64,000 nt of DNA from Acidimicrobiia bacterium (lineage in GTDB: Bacteria; Actinomycetota; Acidimicrobiia; Acidimicrobiales; Poriferisodalaceae), in contig DUBN01000058.1 of assembly GCA_012960315.1 (NCBI GenBank), positions 11,696-75,695 on the forward strand. Direction: 5' to 3'. A program made the translations under genes and the position numbers. Positions 44,067 through 52,603 of the stretch are shown here, piece by piece; positions within the stretch are counted from its first letter, which is position 1, and every line of letters starts with the position of its first letter. The notes beneath the pieces were generated by a model, which worked only from the letters and a program-made list of their open reading frames with translations, was not told the origin of the DNA and searched no databases.

Positions 44067-46382
44067 TTATTGCGTGCTCAACCCCGCTCGAAAAAGGCCC
44101 TCCCGCTCAGCGGCCCGCACTGCGTCTCCCGGTTCATCAAGGCGGGTGAGCGTGACTTCGACGACATTCGCCGAGCATCTGAAGTCAGAAGGGTAGGGTC
44201 CCACAGGCGACCCTGTGTCAGTACCGACGTCGAAGGTTTCGCCACTCATCGAGAACACGACCGGAACAGTGCGCTCAAGACGCGCGCGTGCGACGGCACG
44301 TTCATCCACTACCAAGACAAGGTCCCCGCCTTGGCCGAAACCACCTTCGTAGTCGAACAACGCCTCAACTAGGTGGGTTCCAGGGTCCAGCGTTGGGCCT
44401 ATTAGCGTCGTTATATCGTGGCCGTAACAGTTGTAGGTGAAGCGCGGACTTCCCTCATTCAGCCACATCGACCACCCGGACATGTTTCCGCCCTGGCAGG
44501 CGACAACGCCTTCATCGTCGGTACCAGTGATCACCTCGGCAGAGATTTGCCAAGAGCAGTTCTTTAGCCGCACCACGGCGCTTTCTGGCAATCTCACGTG
44601 GGCCGTGGTGTAGGTCATTTTGGTGAGCCCACCGAGCGTCTGAGGTACTGCAAGTTCCCCACCTCGTGCCGACCCGGCATCGCGTAACGGGTACACACCA
44701 AATTTGCGTGCTTCAGTATCGAACATCTCAACAAGTTCCGCGAGGAGCTCTGGACGCTGAGCAGCGAGGTCGACTGATTGCGAGAAGTCGTTCGCTACGT
44801 CGTACAACTCCCAATTTTCTTGAGGTCCGTCGAAGTCAAACCCCTCCATCCTGATCCACGGCACACGACCGTGGAAGCATGATGCGATCCAACCCTCGTT
44901 GTAAATCGCTCGGTTGCCGAGGATCTCGAAGTACTGCGTGGTGCGGCGACTCGATCCATCTGTTGCGAAGGAGTAGCCCATGGGCACCCCGTGCAACGGG
45001 ATTTGGTCGATGCCATTCACCGTTTCGGGAACAGAAATACCAGCGGCCTCAAGAATTGTTGGAACGATATCGACCACATGGTGGAATTGAGATCGCAGTC
45101 CACCTTCGTCGTTGATGGTGCCTGGCCATTCGACAGCGAGTCCGTTTCGTGTCCCTCCAAAGTGTGAAGCGACCTGTTTCATCCACTGGAACGGAGCATC
45201 CAGAGCCCACGCCCAACCGACGTTGAAATGATTCTCACACTTAGCGGTACCGAAATCATCCATGTGTTCAAGTAGCCATTCGGGGTCCTCATGCACTCCA
45301 TTCTGAAACGAGGGGGCGCTCCAGGCTCCATGGATGGTGCCTTCGGCAGAGGCACCGTTATCGCCGGAGAGATAAATGACAAGGGTTTCACGGCCCTCGC
45401 TTCTGGCTGCGTCGATTACGCGCCCAATGTGATGGTCGGTATGGGCGAGGAAACCGGCAAAGCATTCCATCAGTCGAGCTGCCACCGGCCGGTAGCGCTC
45501 CGGGTACTCCGCCCAAGAGGGGATCTCTTCGGGCCGTGGTGTGAGCGCTGTGTCTGCAGGAATTACCCCCAGGCGGAGTTGCTCCGCGTAGATCTCATCA
45601 CGAAGATCGTCCCATCCGTTGTCGAACTTTCCCCGGAACTGATCGATCCATTCGCGGGGAGCGTGATGTGGGGCGTGCACTGCCGGAGTGGAGAAGTAGC
45701 AGAACCACGGGCGATGGGGTGCTGACACTCGGTGGCGTTCGATCCAAGTGACTGCTTGATCCGCTAAGTCCTCGGTCAGGTGGTAACCCGGTGTTTCGAC
45801 ATGGGGTGAAATCGGTGTGGTTTGGTCGTAGACAGCCGGTTCCCATTGCGATGCTTCGGCACCGATGATGCCATAGAAGCGGTCGAAGCCCATTCCGGTC
45901 GGCCAGCGGTCAAAGGGACCGGCGGGCCCCTGTTCCCATGATGGTGTCAAATGCCACTTGCCGAAGCACGAGGTCGCATAGCCCGACATTTGGAGTATCT
46001 GGGCCACAGTTGCGGCTTCGACCGGTATCGCCGAGTCGTAGCCAGGGAACGAGTTGGCGATCTCGGTGATACCTCCCATATGGACGGTGTGGTGCTGACG
46101 TCCAGTAAGTAGGGCGGCTCTCGTTGGTGAACACAAGGCAGTGGTGTGGAACTGGTTGTAGAGCAGTCCACGGTCGGCAACCCCTTGAAATGAGGGTGCC
46201 TGAACTGGCCCACCGAAAGAAGAAAACGAGCCAAATCCGACATCGTCCAACATGATGAGTAACACATTCGGACCATCGGAAGAGCCCTGACGTTGACCCA
46301 TTCGGCGGGCCTCGGAATCACCGAGCAGCCTCGCAATGTCGCCAGTAAAGGGCTCTGACGGCCTCGGCAAACCTTCAGTCAT
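44067..46382 (-). CDS. type I arylsulfatase
   Basis: A 771-residue sulfatase. Metal site LLIMLDDVGFGSFSSFGG, the formylglycine motif CSPTRAALLTGR with Cys84, GYATSCFGKWHL, and LIYLSGDNGASAEGT-like VIYLSGDNGASAEG, all characteristic. The long C-terminal region (about 560-771) is beta-rich and shared with bacterial aryl/alkyl sulfatases of this size. Cys84 must be converted to formylglycine by a maturase that is not in the window. No signal peptide is evident, so it may act in the cytoplasm. It overlaps the upstream MBL-fold sulfatase-like gene by 4 bp. Confidence 0.93.
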   Translation of the reverse strand: MTEGLPRPSEPFTGDIARLLGDSEARRMGQRQGSSDGPNVLLIMLDDVGFGSFSSFGGPVQAPSFQGVADRGLLYNQFHTTALCSPTRAALLTGRQHHTVHMGGITEIANSFPGYDSAIPVEAATVAQILQMSGYATSCFGKWHLTPSWEQGPAGPFDRWPTGMGFDRFYGIIGAEASQWEPAVYDQTTPISPHVETPGYHLTEDLADQAVTWIERHRVSAPHRPWFCYFSTPAVHAPHHAPREWIDQFRGKFDNGWDDLRDEIYAEQLRLGVIPADTALTPRPEEIPSWAEYPERYRPVAARLMECFAGFLAHTDHHIGRVIDAARSEGRETLVIYLSGDNGASAEGTIHGAWSAPSFQNGVHEDPEWLLEHMDDFGTAKCENHFNVGWAWALDAPFQWMKQVASHFGGTRNGLAVEWPGTINDEGGLRSQFHHVVDIVPTILEAAGISVPETVNGIDQIPLHGVPMGYSFATDGSSRRTTQYFEILGNRAIYNEGWIASCFHGRVPWIRMEGFDFDGPQENWELYDVANDFSQSVDLAAQRPELLAELVEMFDTEARKFGVYPLRDAGSARGGELAVPQTLGGLTKMTYTTAHVRLPESAVVRLKNCSWQISAEVITGTDDEGVVACQGGNMSGWSMWLNEGSPRFTYNCYGHDITTLIGPTLDPGTHLVEALFDYEGGFGQGGDLVLVVDERAVARARLERTVPVVFSMSGETFDVGTDTGSPVGPYPSDFRCSANVVEVTLTRLDEPGDAVRAAEREGLFRAGLSTQ

Positions 46383-48082
46383 CCGAACCCCGGGTGGTCG
46401 ATCGCTTCGAGAGCGTGCAGCACCCGCGTCGTGTCACCCTCGACTGACAAATCTCCCAAATCCACAGCGCTACGAACGTTGCTGGAGCCGGTGAGAATCT
46501 GGTTCCAGACCTCTCGAGGCCCTGTAAGCGATGCCTCAGCATCGTGACCATCGGTTGGGCAAGCGATGTGGTTACGGAAGTGAAGACCCGTGCGTTCACC
46601 GTCAAGTACCACAGCGAGGTGTAGATCAATTCCGATGAGGCGGTCAGGATCGACGAGAACCCGGAGGACAGATACAGCTGCCTCAACAGACCACCGCGCT
46701 ACCTGACGTCGACTAAACCGATGGGTTTTTAGCCTCGACACGTCAATGGTGCCATCGAGATCAAGAGCTCGTGTCAGGCACCAGTTACGAATATTGGCTG
46801 AGGTCGTGCGTCGAGCAGCAGTCCGAAGGACATCCGCGAGCAGCTGCTGGTCCTGTTCGGTAGCACCCGGGCGGTGTACGAGTCGACCAGCTAATGACAG
46901 AGCCCAGCGCAGATCATTGTCGGTGCCTTTGAGCGCCTCGATGCACAGGACCCTTACCTGCTCAACTCCTCCCATTGCCGAGACCATTCGTTCTGCCTCA
47001 TCGGCGGTATCAAGTGGAAGCAGACCTACGGGATCGCCATCGAAAAATCCGAAGAGGCCGCTCCGAATCTGACGGACATGGTGTTCGGCTAAGCCGTAGT
47101 GCTGTTGCGTTAACCAGTCATCGTCATACATTGCCGGTAGCTGGATCCGGTGCGCGAGTTCTGGACCTGTTGCCCCGCGGTTTGTCCAGCGAACAGTCTG
47201 ATCCCAAAGAAACTGGATTGAGTCACGATACGCAGTCACCCTTTGCTCTATTTGCTGGCTCCCCGACAAGGGGGGACCGTGGGTTGCCACGAGGTGCTCA
47301 GCTTCGAGGGAGCGCAAGTGGTCGAGTCCGTTGAGCAGTACCCGAGGATCACGGTACTCCTCCCCTCGGATGGCAAATATGTTGAAGAGAGCGGGCCATA
47401 CCAGGTTGTGAACGGCCACGTTGAGGTGAGGAAACCAAAGGGTGACTGAGTCATCAGCATCGGAAGGCGCCGGGGTCACAAACATCTCGAGCCCTGCCAC
47501 GGTTACCGTGACTGGATCCGCGAATGTATGGTCAGCCGGTAGGTAACCCGGCGTTGAGGGTGCGTGATGTGCCATGCGGTAAGCGAGCCCCAAGCCGACG
47601 TTGACGAGTCCGTCAGGTCCCTCATCAGGCAATTGAATACCGAACTGCTCCACGAGCCCGCGGCTGTAGGCAGGTGCGATCTCCATCGCCGACCGCTCAA
47701 GGTTCTGTGTGATGCGTTCATGTCCCCAGATTGCGATGATTGGCTCTTGCTCCGTTAGAGCCACGGTGCCGTTCACGTAATGAAAATGCGTGTACACCAC
47801 CGCAACCACTGGTTCTGTCGAGACCTGGCGCAGGTGTTCTAAGGCACTTCGCATTTCCTCAACAGATTCACCGGTATCGATCGCGATGATGCCTTCAGGA
47901 CCGCGGACGAACGTTTGGTTAGACAGGCCGTTGCCCACTAGACACCAAACGCCGTCACATACCTCGTACATGCTCGGAACCAGACGATCCGTGTGCTCGT
48001 GGAGTGACCTGTCGGCAAGCCGTCCTTGCGCATCGGCCACAACACGGGAGTCGTCATCGGCAAGCGTCCGCCAGTCGCCCAT
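46379..48082 (-). CDS. metallo-beta-lactamase-fold alkylsulfatase-like protein
   Basis: A 567-residue protein of the BDS1/SdsA1 architecture: an MBL domain (residues about 40-300), a helical dimerisation domain (about 310-430, with LQLPAMYDDDWLTQQHYGLA-like QLPAMYDDDWL) and a C-terminal SCP2-like domain (about 450-567). The MBL motif that is normally H-x-H-x-D-H reads THFHYVNGT, so the Asp and last His are Val and Asn. A later His in LVATHGPP is kept. It may bind one metal or have a changed chemistry. Coupling to the arylsulfatase by a 4-bp overlap supports a role in organosulfate use. Function beyond family is inference. Confidence 0.85.
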   Translation of the reverse strand: MGDWRTLADDDSRVVADAQGRLADRSLHEHTDRLVPSMYEVCDGVWCLVGNGLSNQTFVRGPEGIIAIDTGESVEEMRSALEHLRQVSTEPVVAVVYTHFHYVNGTVALTEQEPIIAIWGHERITQNLERSAMEIAPAYSRGLVEQFGIQLPDEGPDGLVNVGLGLAYRMAHHAPSTPGYLPADHTFADPVTVTVAGLEMFVTPAPSDADDSVTLWFPHLNVAVHNLVWPALFNIFAIRGEEYRDPRVLLNGLDHLRSLEAEHLVATHGPPLSGSQQIEQRVTAYRDSIQFLWDQTVRWTNRGATGPELAHRIQLPAMYDDDWLTQQHYGLAEHHVRQIRSGLFGFFDGDPVGLLPLDTADEAERMVSAMGGVEQVRVLCIEALKGTDNDLRWALSLAGRLVHRPGATEQDQQLLADVLRTAARRTTSANIRNWCLTRALDLDGTIDVSRLKTHRFSRRQVARWSVEAAVSVLRVLVDPDRLIGIDLHLAVVLDGERTGLHFRNHIACPTDGHDAEASLTGPREVWNQILTGSSNVRSAVDLGDLSVEGDTTRVLHALEAIDHPGFG

Positions 48083-48267
48083 ACTCGGATCCTACGTCGG
48101 GTGCGCGCTGTTGCGTCCGCCTGCAGCTGTGATTTGGAGGTGTTTTTGAGTTGCTGGGCCTATCGGAGCGCGAGCATCAAAATTTCCTGTGAATGAGAAG
48201 GTGTGCCAAGGGAGACGGGCTGAGCACCTCATGGACGCTACGCTCAATTGCCGTGTCAAACCCCAGC

Positions 48268-49809
48268 ATGTCTGAACGGTTGAATGACCTTGAACAACGT
48301 CGCCAAGCGGCCCTTAGCGCGGGTACCGAACGCGCTGTGGCTCGACAGCGCGAAAAAGGAAAGATGCTTGCCCGCGAGCGCATCGAATACCTGCTCGACC
48401 ACGGCTCGTTTCATGAACTTGACATGCTCGCTCGTCACCGGGCTCACGATGTGGGGTTAGACGATCGGCCCTACACCGACGGCATCATCACCGGATGGGG
48501 AACTATTGATGGCCGAAAAGTTTTCGTCGCTAGTCAAGATTTTACGGTGTTCGGTGGTGCCCTCGGTGAGGTCTTTGCCGAAAAGATGCACAAGATAATG
48601 GATCTGGCAGAGTCCGTTGGTGCTCCGATGATCGGATTGAACGACGGCGCTGGCGCTCGAATTCAAGAAGGTGTTGTTTCGTTGGCGGGCTACGGAGGTA
48701 TCTTCCGGCGAAATGTTCAAGCATCAGGGGTGATTCCACAAATCAGCGTGATCCTGGGTCCCTGCGCCGGTGGAGCGGTCTACTCACCCGCGATGACTGA
48801 CTTTATTTTTATGGTTCGCGACACCAGTCACATGTTCATCACAGGTCCAGATGTGGTGAAGACCGTCACCGGCGAAGAGGTCACCTTAGAAGAACTGGGT
48901 GGGGCCGGTTCTCACAGCACAAAATCAGGTGTTGCATGTTTCGTTGGTGAAGACGAACAAAGTGTCCTTGACAACGTGAAATACCTTCTGTCTTTTCTGC
49001 CGTCAAACAATGTTGATAACCCACCCTTATCCCCGAGTAGTGATGATCCTGAACGCGATTGTTTGACGCTAAGAGACATCCTGCCAGATAGTTCCAACGT
49101 CCCTTATGACATGAAAAACGTTATTGCCGAAGTCGTTGATGACGGTGAATTTCTCGAATATCACGCCGGGTGGGCTGGATCAATCGTCTGCGGTTTCGGG
49201 CGCATAGACGGCCGCTCTGTGGGCATAGTTGGCAATCAGCCCATGGTGATGGCTGGGGTGCTTGACATCGAGTCATCAGAAAAAGCGGCTCGCTTCGTGC
49301 GATTCTGCGACGCTTTCAATTTGCCTTTGTTGACCTTCGTTGATGTCCCGGGTTTCCTACCTGGTGTGGATCAAGAGCACGGCGGCATTATTCGTCACGG
49401 AGCGAAACTTCTTTACGCATATTGCGAGGCCACAGTTCCCCGAGTGCAGGTGATTACCCGCAAAGCTTATGGCGGGGCCTATGTGGTGATGGACTCTAAG
49501 TCCGTGGGATGTGATGTTTCTTTCGCTTGGCCTACAGCGGAACTGGCCGTCATGGGCCCTCAAGGAGCGGTTGAAATTCTGAACCGGCGGGAGCTACAGC
49601 AAGCCGCTGATCCCGATGCACGCAAGGCTGAACTTGTTGACGAATACACCGAAAAGTATGCGAACCCATACATCGCAGCTGAACGCGGCATCGTGGACGC
49701 TGTAATTGACCCAAGCGAGACACGCCAAAAGGTCGTGGCTGCATTCCGAATGATTGAAAGCAAACGGGAAGAACTACCCAAACGCAAGCACGGGAATGTT
49801 CCACTGTGA
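48268..49809 (+). CDS. pccB: acyl-CoA (propionyl-CoA) carboxylase beta subunit
   Basis: About 513 residues from the ATG of [16 protein letters not shown]; the upstream frame lacks family sequence. Carboxyltransferase: [20 protein letters not shown], the first oxyanion region [15 protein letters not shown], and second [16 protein letters not shown] near residue 420. It transfers CO2 from carboxybiotin to propionyl- or acetyl-CoA. The next gene is an epsilon subunit, as in actinobacterial AccD/PccB operons; the biotinylated alpha subunit is not in the window. It would deliver methylmalonyl-CoA to the B12-dependent steps. Confidence 0.95.
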   Translation: MSERLNDLEQRRQAALSAGTERAVARQREKGKMLARERIEYLLDHGSFHELDMLARHRAHDVGLDDRPYTDGIITGWGTIDGRKVFVASQDFTVFGGALGEVFAEKMHKIMDLAESVGAPMIGLNDGAGARIQEGVVSLAGYGGIFRRNVQASGVIPQISVILGPCAGGAVYSPAMTDFIFMVRDTSHMFITGPDVVKTVTGEEVTLEELGGAGSHSTKSGVACFVGEDEQSVLDNVKYLLSFLPSNNVDNPPLSPSSDDPERDCLTLRDILPDSSNVPYDMKNVIAEVVDDGEFLEYHAGWAGSIVCGFGRIDGRSVGIVGNQPMVMAGVLDIESSEKAARFVRFCDAFNLPLLTFVDVPGFLPGVDQEHGGIIRHGAKLLYAYCEATVPRVQVITRKAYGGAYVVMDSKSVGCDVSFAWPTAELAVMGPQGAVEILNRRELQQAADPDARKAELVDEYTEKYANPYIAAERGIVDAVIDPSETRQKVVAAFRMIESKREELPKRKHGNVPL

Positions 49810-49994
49810 GCATCCCACTGTTGGGAATGATTCGCCCTTCTCCGAGCGACGAAGAAGCGGCGGCAATTGCCTCCGCCGTCGAACTCCTTTGGCCGCGTCC
49901 GACCTCAGTGAGCGCTGAAACACCACGCTCTAATTGGAGATTCAGCGGACGTCGGTGGGACGAACCGACCAAGTGGCCGCGTCGGACGTACTAA
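49806..49994 (+). CDS. accE: acyl-CoA carboxylase epsilon subunit
   Basis: A 62-residue protein, GTG start overlapping the pccB stop. [17 protein letters not shown] and then [11 protein letters not shown] is the pattern of the actinobacterial AccE/PccE family, which stabilises the alpha-beta carboxylase complex. The short central region is variable, as in other members. Position right after the beta subunit makes the call firm. It also supports the actinobacterial assignment of the window. Confidence 0.9.
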   Translation: MSIPLLGMIRPSPSDEEAAAIASAVELLWPRPTSVSAETPRSNWRFSGRRWDEPTKWPRRTY

Positions 49995-50037
49995 CTCCTT
50001 AAACGCCCACCGAGACGCCTGTGCAGATGAGCGCTTT

Positions 50038-51390
50038 CTACATTCCTATCCAGGAGCCGTGGAAACCGAAAGGTACGCGTTGAGGGAGCACAATTTCAGC
50101 CAGGGGTTCCGATGTCGGATCTTCGGCGTTAAGAATTAACAAAGAACTTCGATTTTCGGATCGGTCATACACGTATCCCATCAACCAGCCGCCGTCTTCA
50201 TTGGTAGATCCGGGCCGGGGCACGAAAACGAACTCGCCAGGATCACGACCTTTGCCGAGATCCCAGGTGAATGAATCACCAGTGTCGAAGTCGTACTTCA
50301 CGAGGGTGCCAGCTTCAGGATCAGCTGCATCTCTCTTAGAGCCAACGGCATAGCCAAACCGATTTTTCAAACCAACCCGGCTATCAGCTACTCGACCAAA
50401 CTCGATTGGGCGGTCATCTAACTGCGTTTCGGTGACCCGGCCCGCGACGGTGTCAATCTCCCATCGCCACAAGTTCGCTTTAGTATCAAATTCGGTGCTC
50501 CCCGTTTCCCACATGGTGGGGTATCTGGCGACGTCAATGATGACCTGACCATCGTCGTCGTAGCTGTTGATGGGGTGAAATACGTAACAAGGGTCGATAT
50601 CTAGCCACTGAACGTCAGCATCACTATCGCCGCGGTCCATAACCCCGAGTCGAGCTCCGTTGTCTCGCTGGAACGAAAACGGCATCCCTCCCGCGACGGC
50701 TACGTCAAAGTCGAACACGACAGGTAAGTCCATGAACACGACGCGGCTCGCTGTGATGTTGAAGTCGTGCATCATTACGGGTGCCGGGATCTCGATGTTC
50801 TTCTGCTGTACAAGCTCACCGGTCGCTGACACGCGAAGAAAGGTCAGGTATGCCGGGGGCAAGAACCCATATCCGAAGGCCAGCATTTCCCCAGTTGTAG
50901 GACAAATTTTTGGATGAGCGGTAAAAGGTCCATCAAGTTGACCCCCAAAAGAGTGCGGTCCGATGGTCTCTAATTCCTCTGAAATTTCCCACGGCAGGTG
51001 GCCCTCTTCGAGGCAGAGGATGCGGCCGGCGTGACGCACCACATGGGTGTTGGCTTTCGAGTTTTCGCTGCTGAAGTCCAGATTTTCGAGGTCAATTACT
51101 GGCTTTGTTGGGTTGTCATAAAACGGTGTTCGTACCCAACGATTTCGGTACCACTCGGCTTGACCATCGCGGAGTCGGACGCCGTGGACCATCCCATCTC
51201 CGAGAAACCAGTGAGCCGATTCACCGGTAATCGGGTTCGCACCGTTGCGTAAATAGCGTCCGTTAAGTTCAGGTGGGATCGACCCTCGTACTTCTAGATT
51301 GTCAGAAGTGACCTCGTCGAAGACTGGGGCAAAATTGCCCCGAAGGTGAAAAGGTGCGCCATCGGTGATGGTCATAGTGATGCTTTCCAT
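50038..51390 (-). CDS. carotenoid cleavage oxygenase (RPE65 family)
   Basis: A 450-residue seven-bladed-propeller oxygenase; a second Met at residue 6 is a possible start. Four iron-binding histidines are visible: His159 (FTAHPKICP), His208 (VMMHDFNIT), His272 (YVFHPINSYDD) and His444 (FGFHGSWIG). The N-terminal GRYLRNGANPITGESAHWFLG is typical. It cleaves a conjugated C=C bond of a carotenoid, apocarotenoid or related stilbene-like molecule with O2. No carotenoid biosynthesis or rhodopsin gene is present here, so the substrate is open. Confidence 0.93.
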   Translation of the reverse strand: MESITMTITDGAPFHLRGNFAPVFDEVTSDNLEVRGSIPPELNGRYLRNGANPITGESAHWFLGDGMVHGVRLRDGQAEWYRNRWVRTPFYDNPTKPVIDLENLDFSSENSKANTHVVRHAGRILCLEEGHLPWEISEELETIGPHSFGGQLDGPFTAHPKICPTTGEMLAFGYGFLPPAYLTFLRVSATGELVQQKNIEIPAPVMMHDFNITASRVVFMDLPVVFDFDVAVAGGMPFSFQRDNGARLGVMDRGDSDADVQWLDIDPCYVFHPINSYDDDGQVIIDVARYPTMWETGSTEFDTKANLWRWEIDTVAGRVTETQLDDRPIEFGRVADSRVGLKNRFGYAVGSKRDAADPEAGTLVKYDFDTGDSFTWDLGKGRDPGEFVFVPRPGSTNEDGGWLMGYVYDRSENRSSLLILNAEDPTSEPLAEIVLPQRVPFGFHGSWIGM

Positions 51391-51454
51391 GCCGGTTAAG
51401 AGTCCCGTCTATAGTCTCACGCCGAAACAGCACTGACCATGGCAGGATCTTGAG

Positions 51455-52585
51455 GTGACTGACAACGATCTGCCTCTCGCCAATCTACGAGTTGTCGATA
51501 TTTCCACGGTGTTCGCTGGCCCACATTGCGCAAGATACTTAGCTGACTTTGGTGCTGACGTCGTCAAGGTCGAACGTCCCAGTGGAGACACGTCGCGCAA
51601 TATCGGGTGGCGCGACAAGGACGGTGAAACGCTCTGGTGGAAGCTAGCTAACCGCGGCAAACGAGCCATCACCTTAGATTTGAGACACCCTGAAGATGTG
51701 GCGACACTGCGGCGGATGCTCAGTGTCGCTGATGTTCTAGTGGAAAACCTTCGACCCGGAAAACTTGAAGCCCTTGGGTTCGTTCCCGATGAGTTGTTTC
51801 AGGTAAATCCCAGATTAACAATTACGCGAGTCACTGGTTTCGGACAGAGCGGTCCCTATCGAGACCGCGCTGGGTTCGCGACGTTGGCAGAAGCAATGAG
51901 CGGATTTGCTTCCATGAACGGTGAAGCTGATGGTGCGCCGCTCTTGCCGCCGATTGCTCTGACAGACGAACTTGCAGGTTTGGCAGCCGCCTTCGCGACC
52001 ATGGTTGCTGTGCACGCAGGAGGCGGACAAACCGTCGATGTCAATCTTCTTGAGACGATGATGCAGGTCATGGGCCCACTGATCTCAGCGTGGCATACGG
52101 AGAGGTATTTGCAGCCGCGGCTGGGTTCTGGGATTGCTTACAGCGTGCCTCGCGGGACGTACCAAGCTTCAGATGGTGGTTGGATTGCGGTTAGTACATC
52201 AAGCGACTCGGTTGCATCTCGGGTCATGGAACTTATTGGTGTAGCTGACGATGAAAGGTTCCAGACCTTCGAAGGTCGAATTTCGAACCGAGAAGAAGTT
52301 GACCGCCTAATGGCTGAATGGATTGGCCAACGGACTCTGTCGGAAGCCCTTGAGACCTTCGAGGCGGCAGAAGCCGCCGCGGCGCCAGTACTCGATGTGG
52401 GTGAACTCTCCTCTGATCCTCACGTGGCCGCCCGTGATGCTTTGGTTGAAGTGGACGGTCTAGTGATGCAGGGACTCGTAGCTCAACTTTCTAGAACTCC
52501 AGGCGAAGTTCGCTGGGTTGGTCGTGTTCTTGGGGCGGACAACGAAACGATGCCCGGCCCTGACACCGACTGGTTTGAAGACTAA
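51455..52585 (+). CDS. CaiB/BaiF-type class III CoA transferase
   Basis: A 376-residue protein, GTG start. LRVVDISTVFAGPHCARYLA plus DFGADVVKVE opens the family fold; NRGKRAITLDLRHPED and DVLVENLRPGKLEALG follow, and ITRVTGFGQSGPYRDRAGF leads to the region bearing the catalytic Asp in relatives. Members move CoA between an acyl-CoA and a free acid, or act as racemases. The divergent neighbour is the carotenoid oxygenase and the convergent neighbour is ecm. The substrate is not assignable. Confidence 0.92.
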   Translation: MTDNDLPLANLRVVDISTVFAGPHCARYLADFGADVVKVERPSGDTSRNIGWRDKDGETLWWKLANRGKRAITLDLRHPEDVATLRRMLSVADVLVENLRPGKLEALGFVPDELFQVNPRLTITRVTGFGQSGPYRDRAGFATLAEAMSGFASMNGEADGAPLLPPIALTDELAGLAAAFATMVAVHAGGGQTVDVNLLETMMQVMGPLISAWHTERYLQPRLGSGIAYSVPRGTYQASDGGWIAVSTSSDSVASRVMELIGVADDERFQTFEGRISNREEVDRLMAEWIGQRTLSEALETFEAAEAAAAPVLDVGELSSDPHVAARDALVEVDGLVMQGLVAQLSRTPGEVRWVGRVLGADNETMPGPDTDWFED

Positions 52586-52603
52586 CGCTGCGCGATGACG
52601 TGG

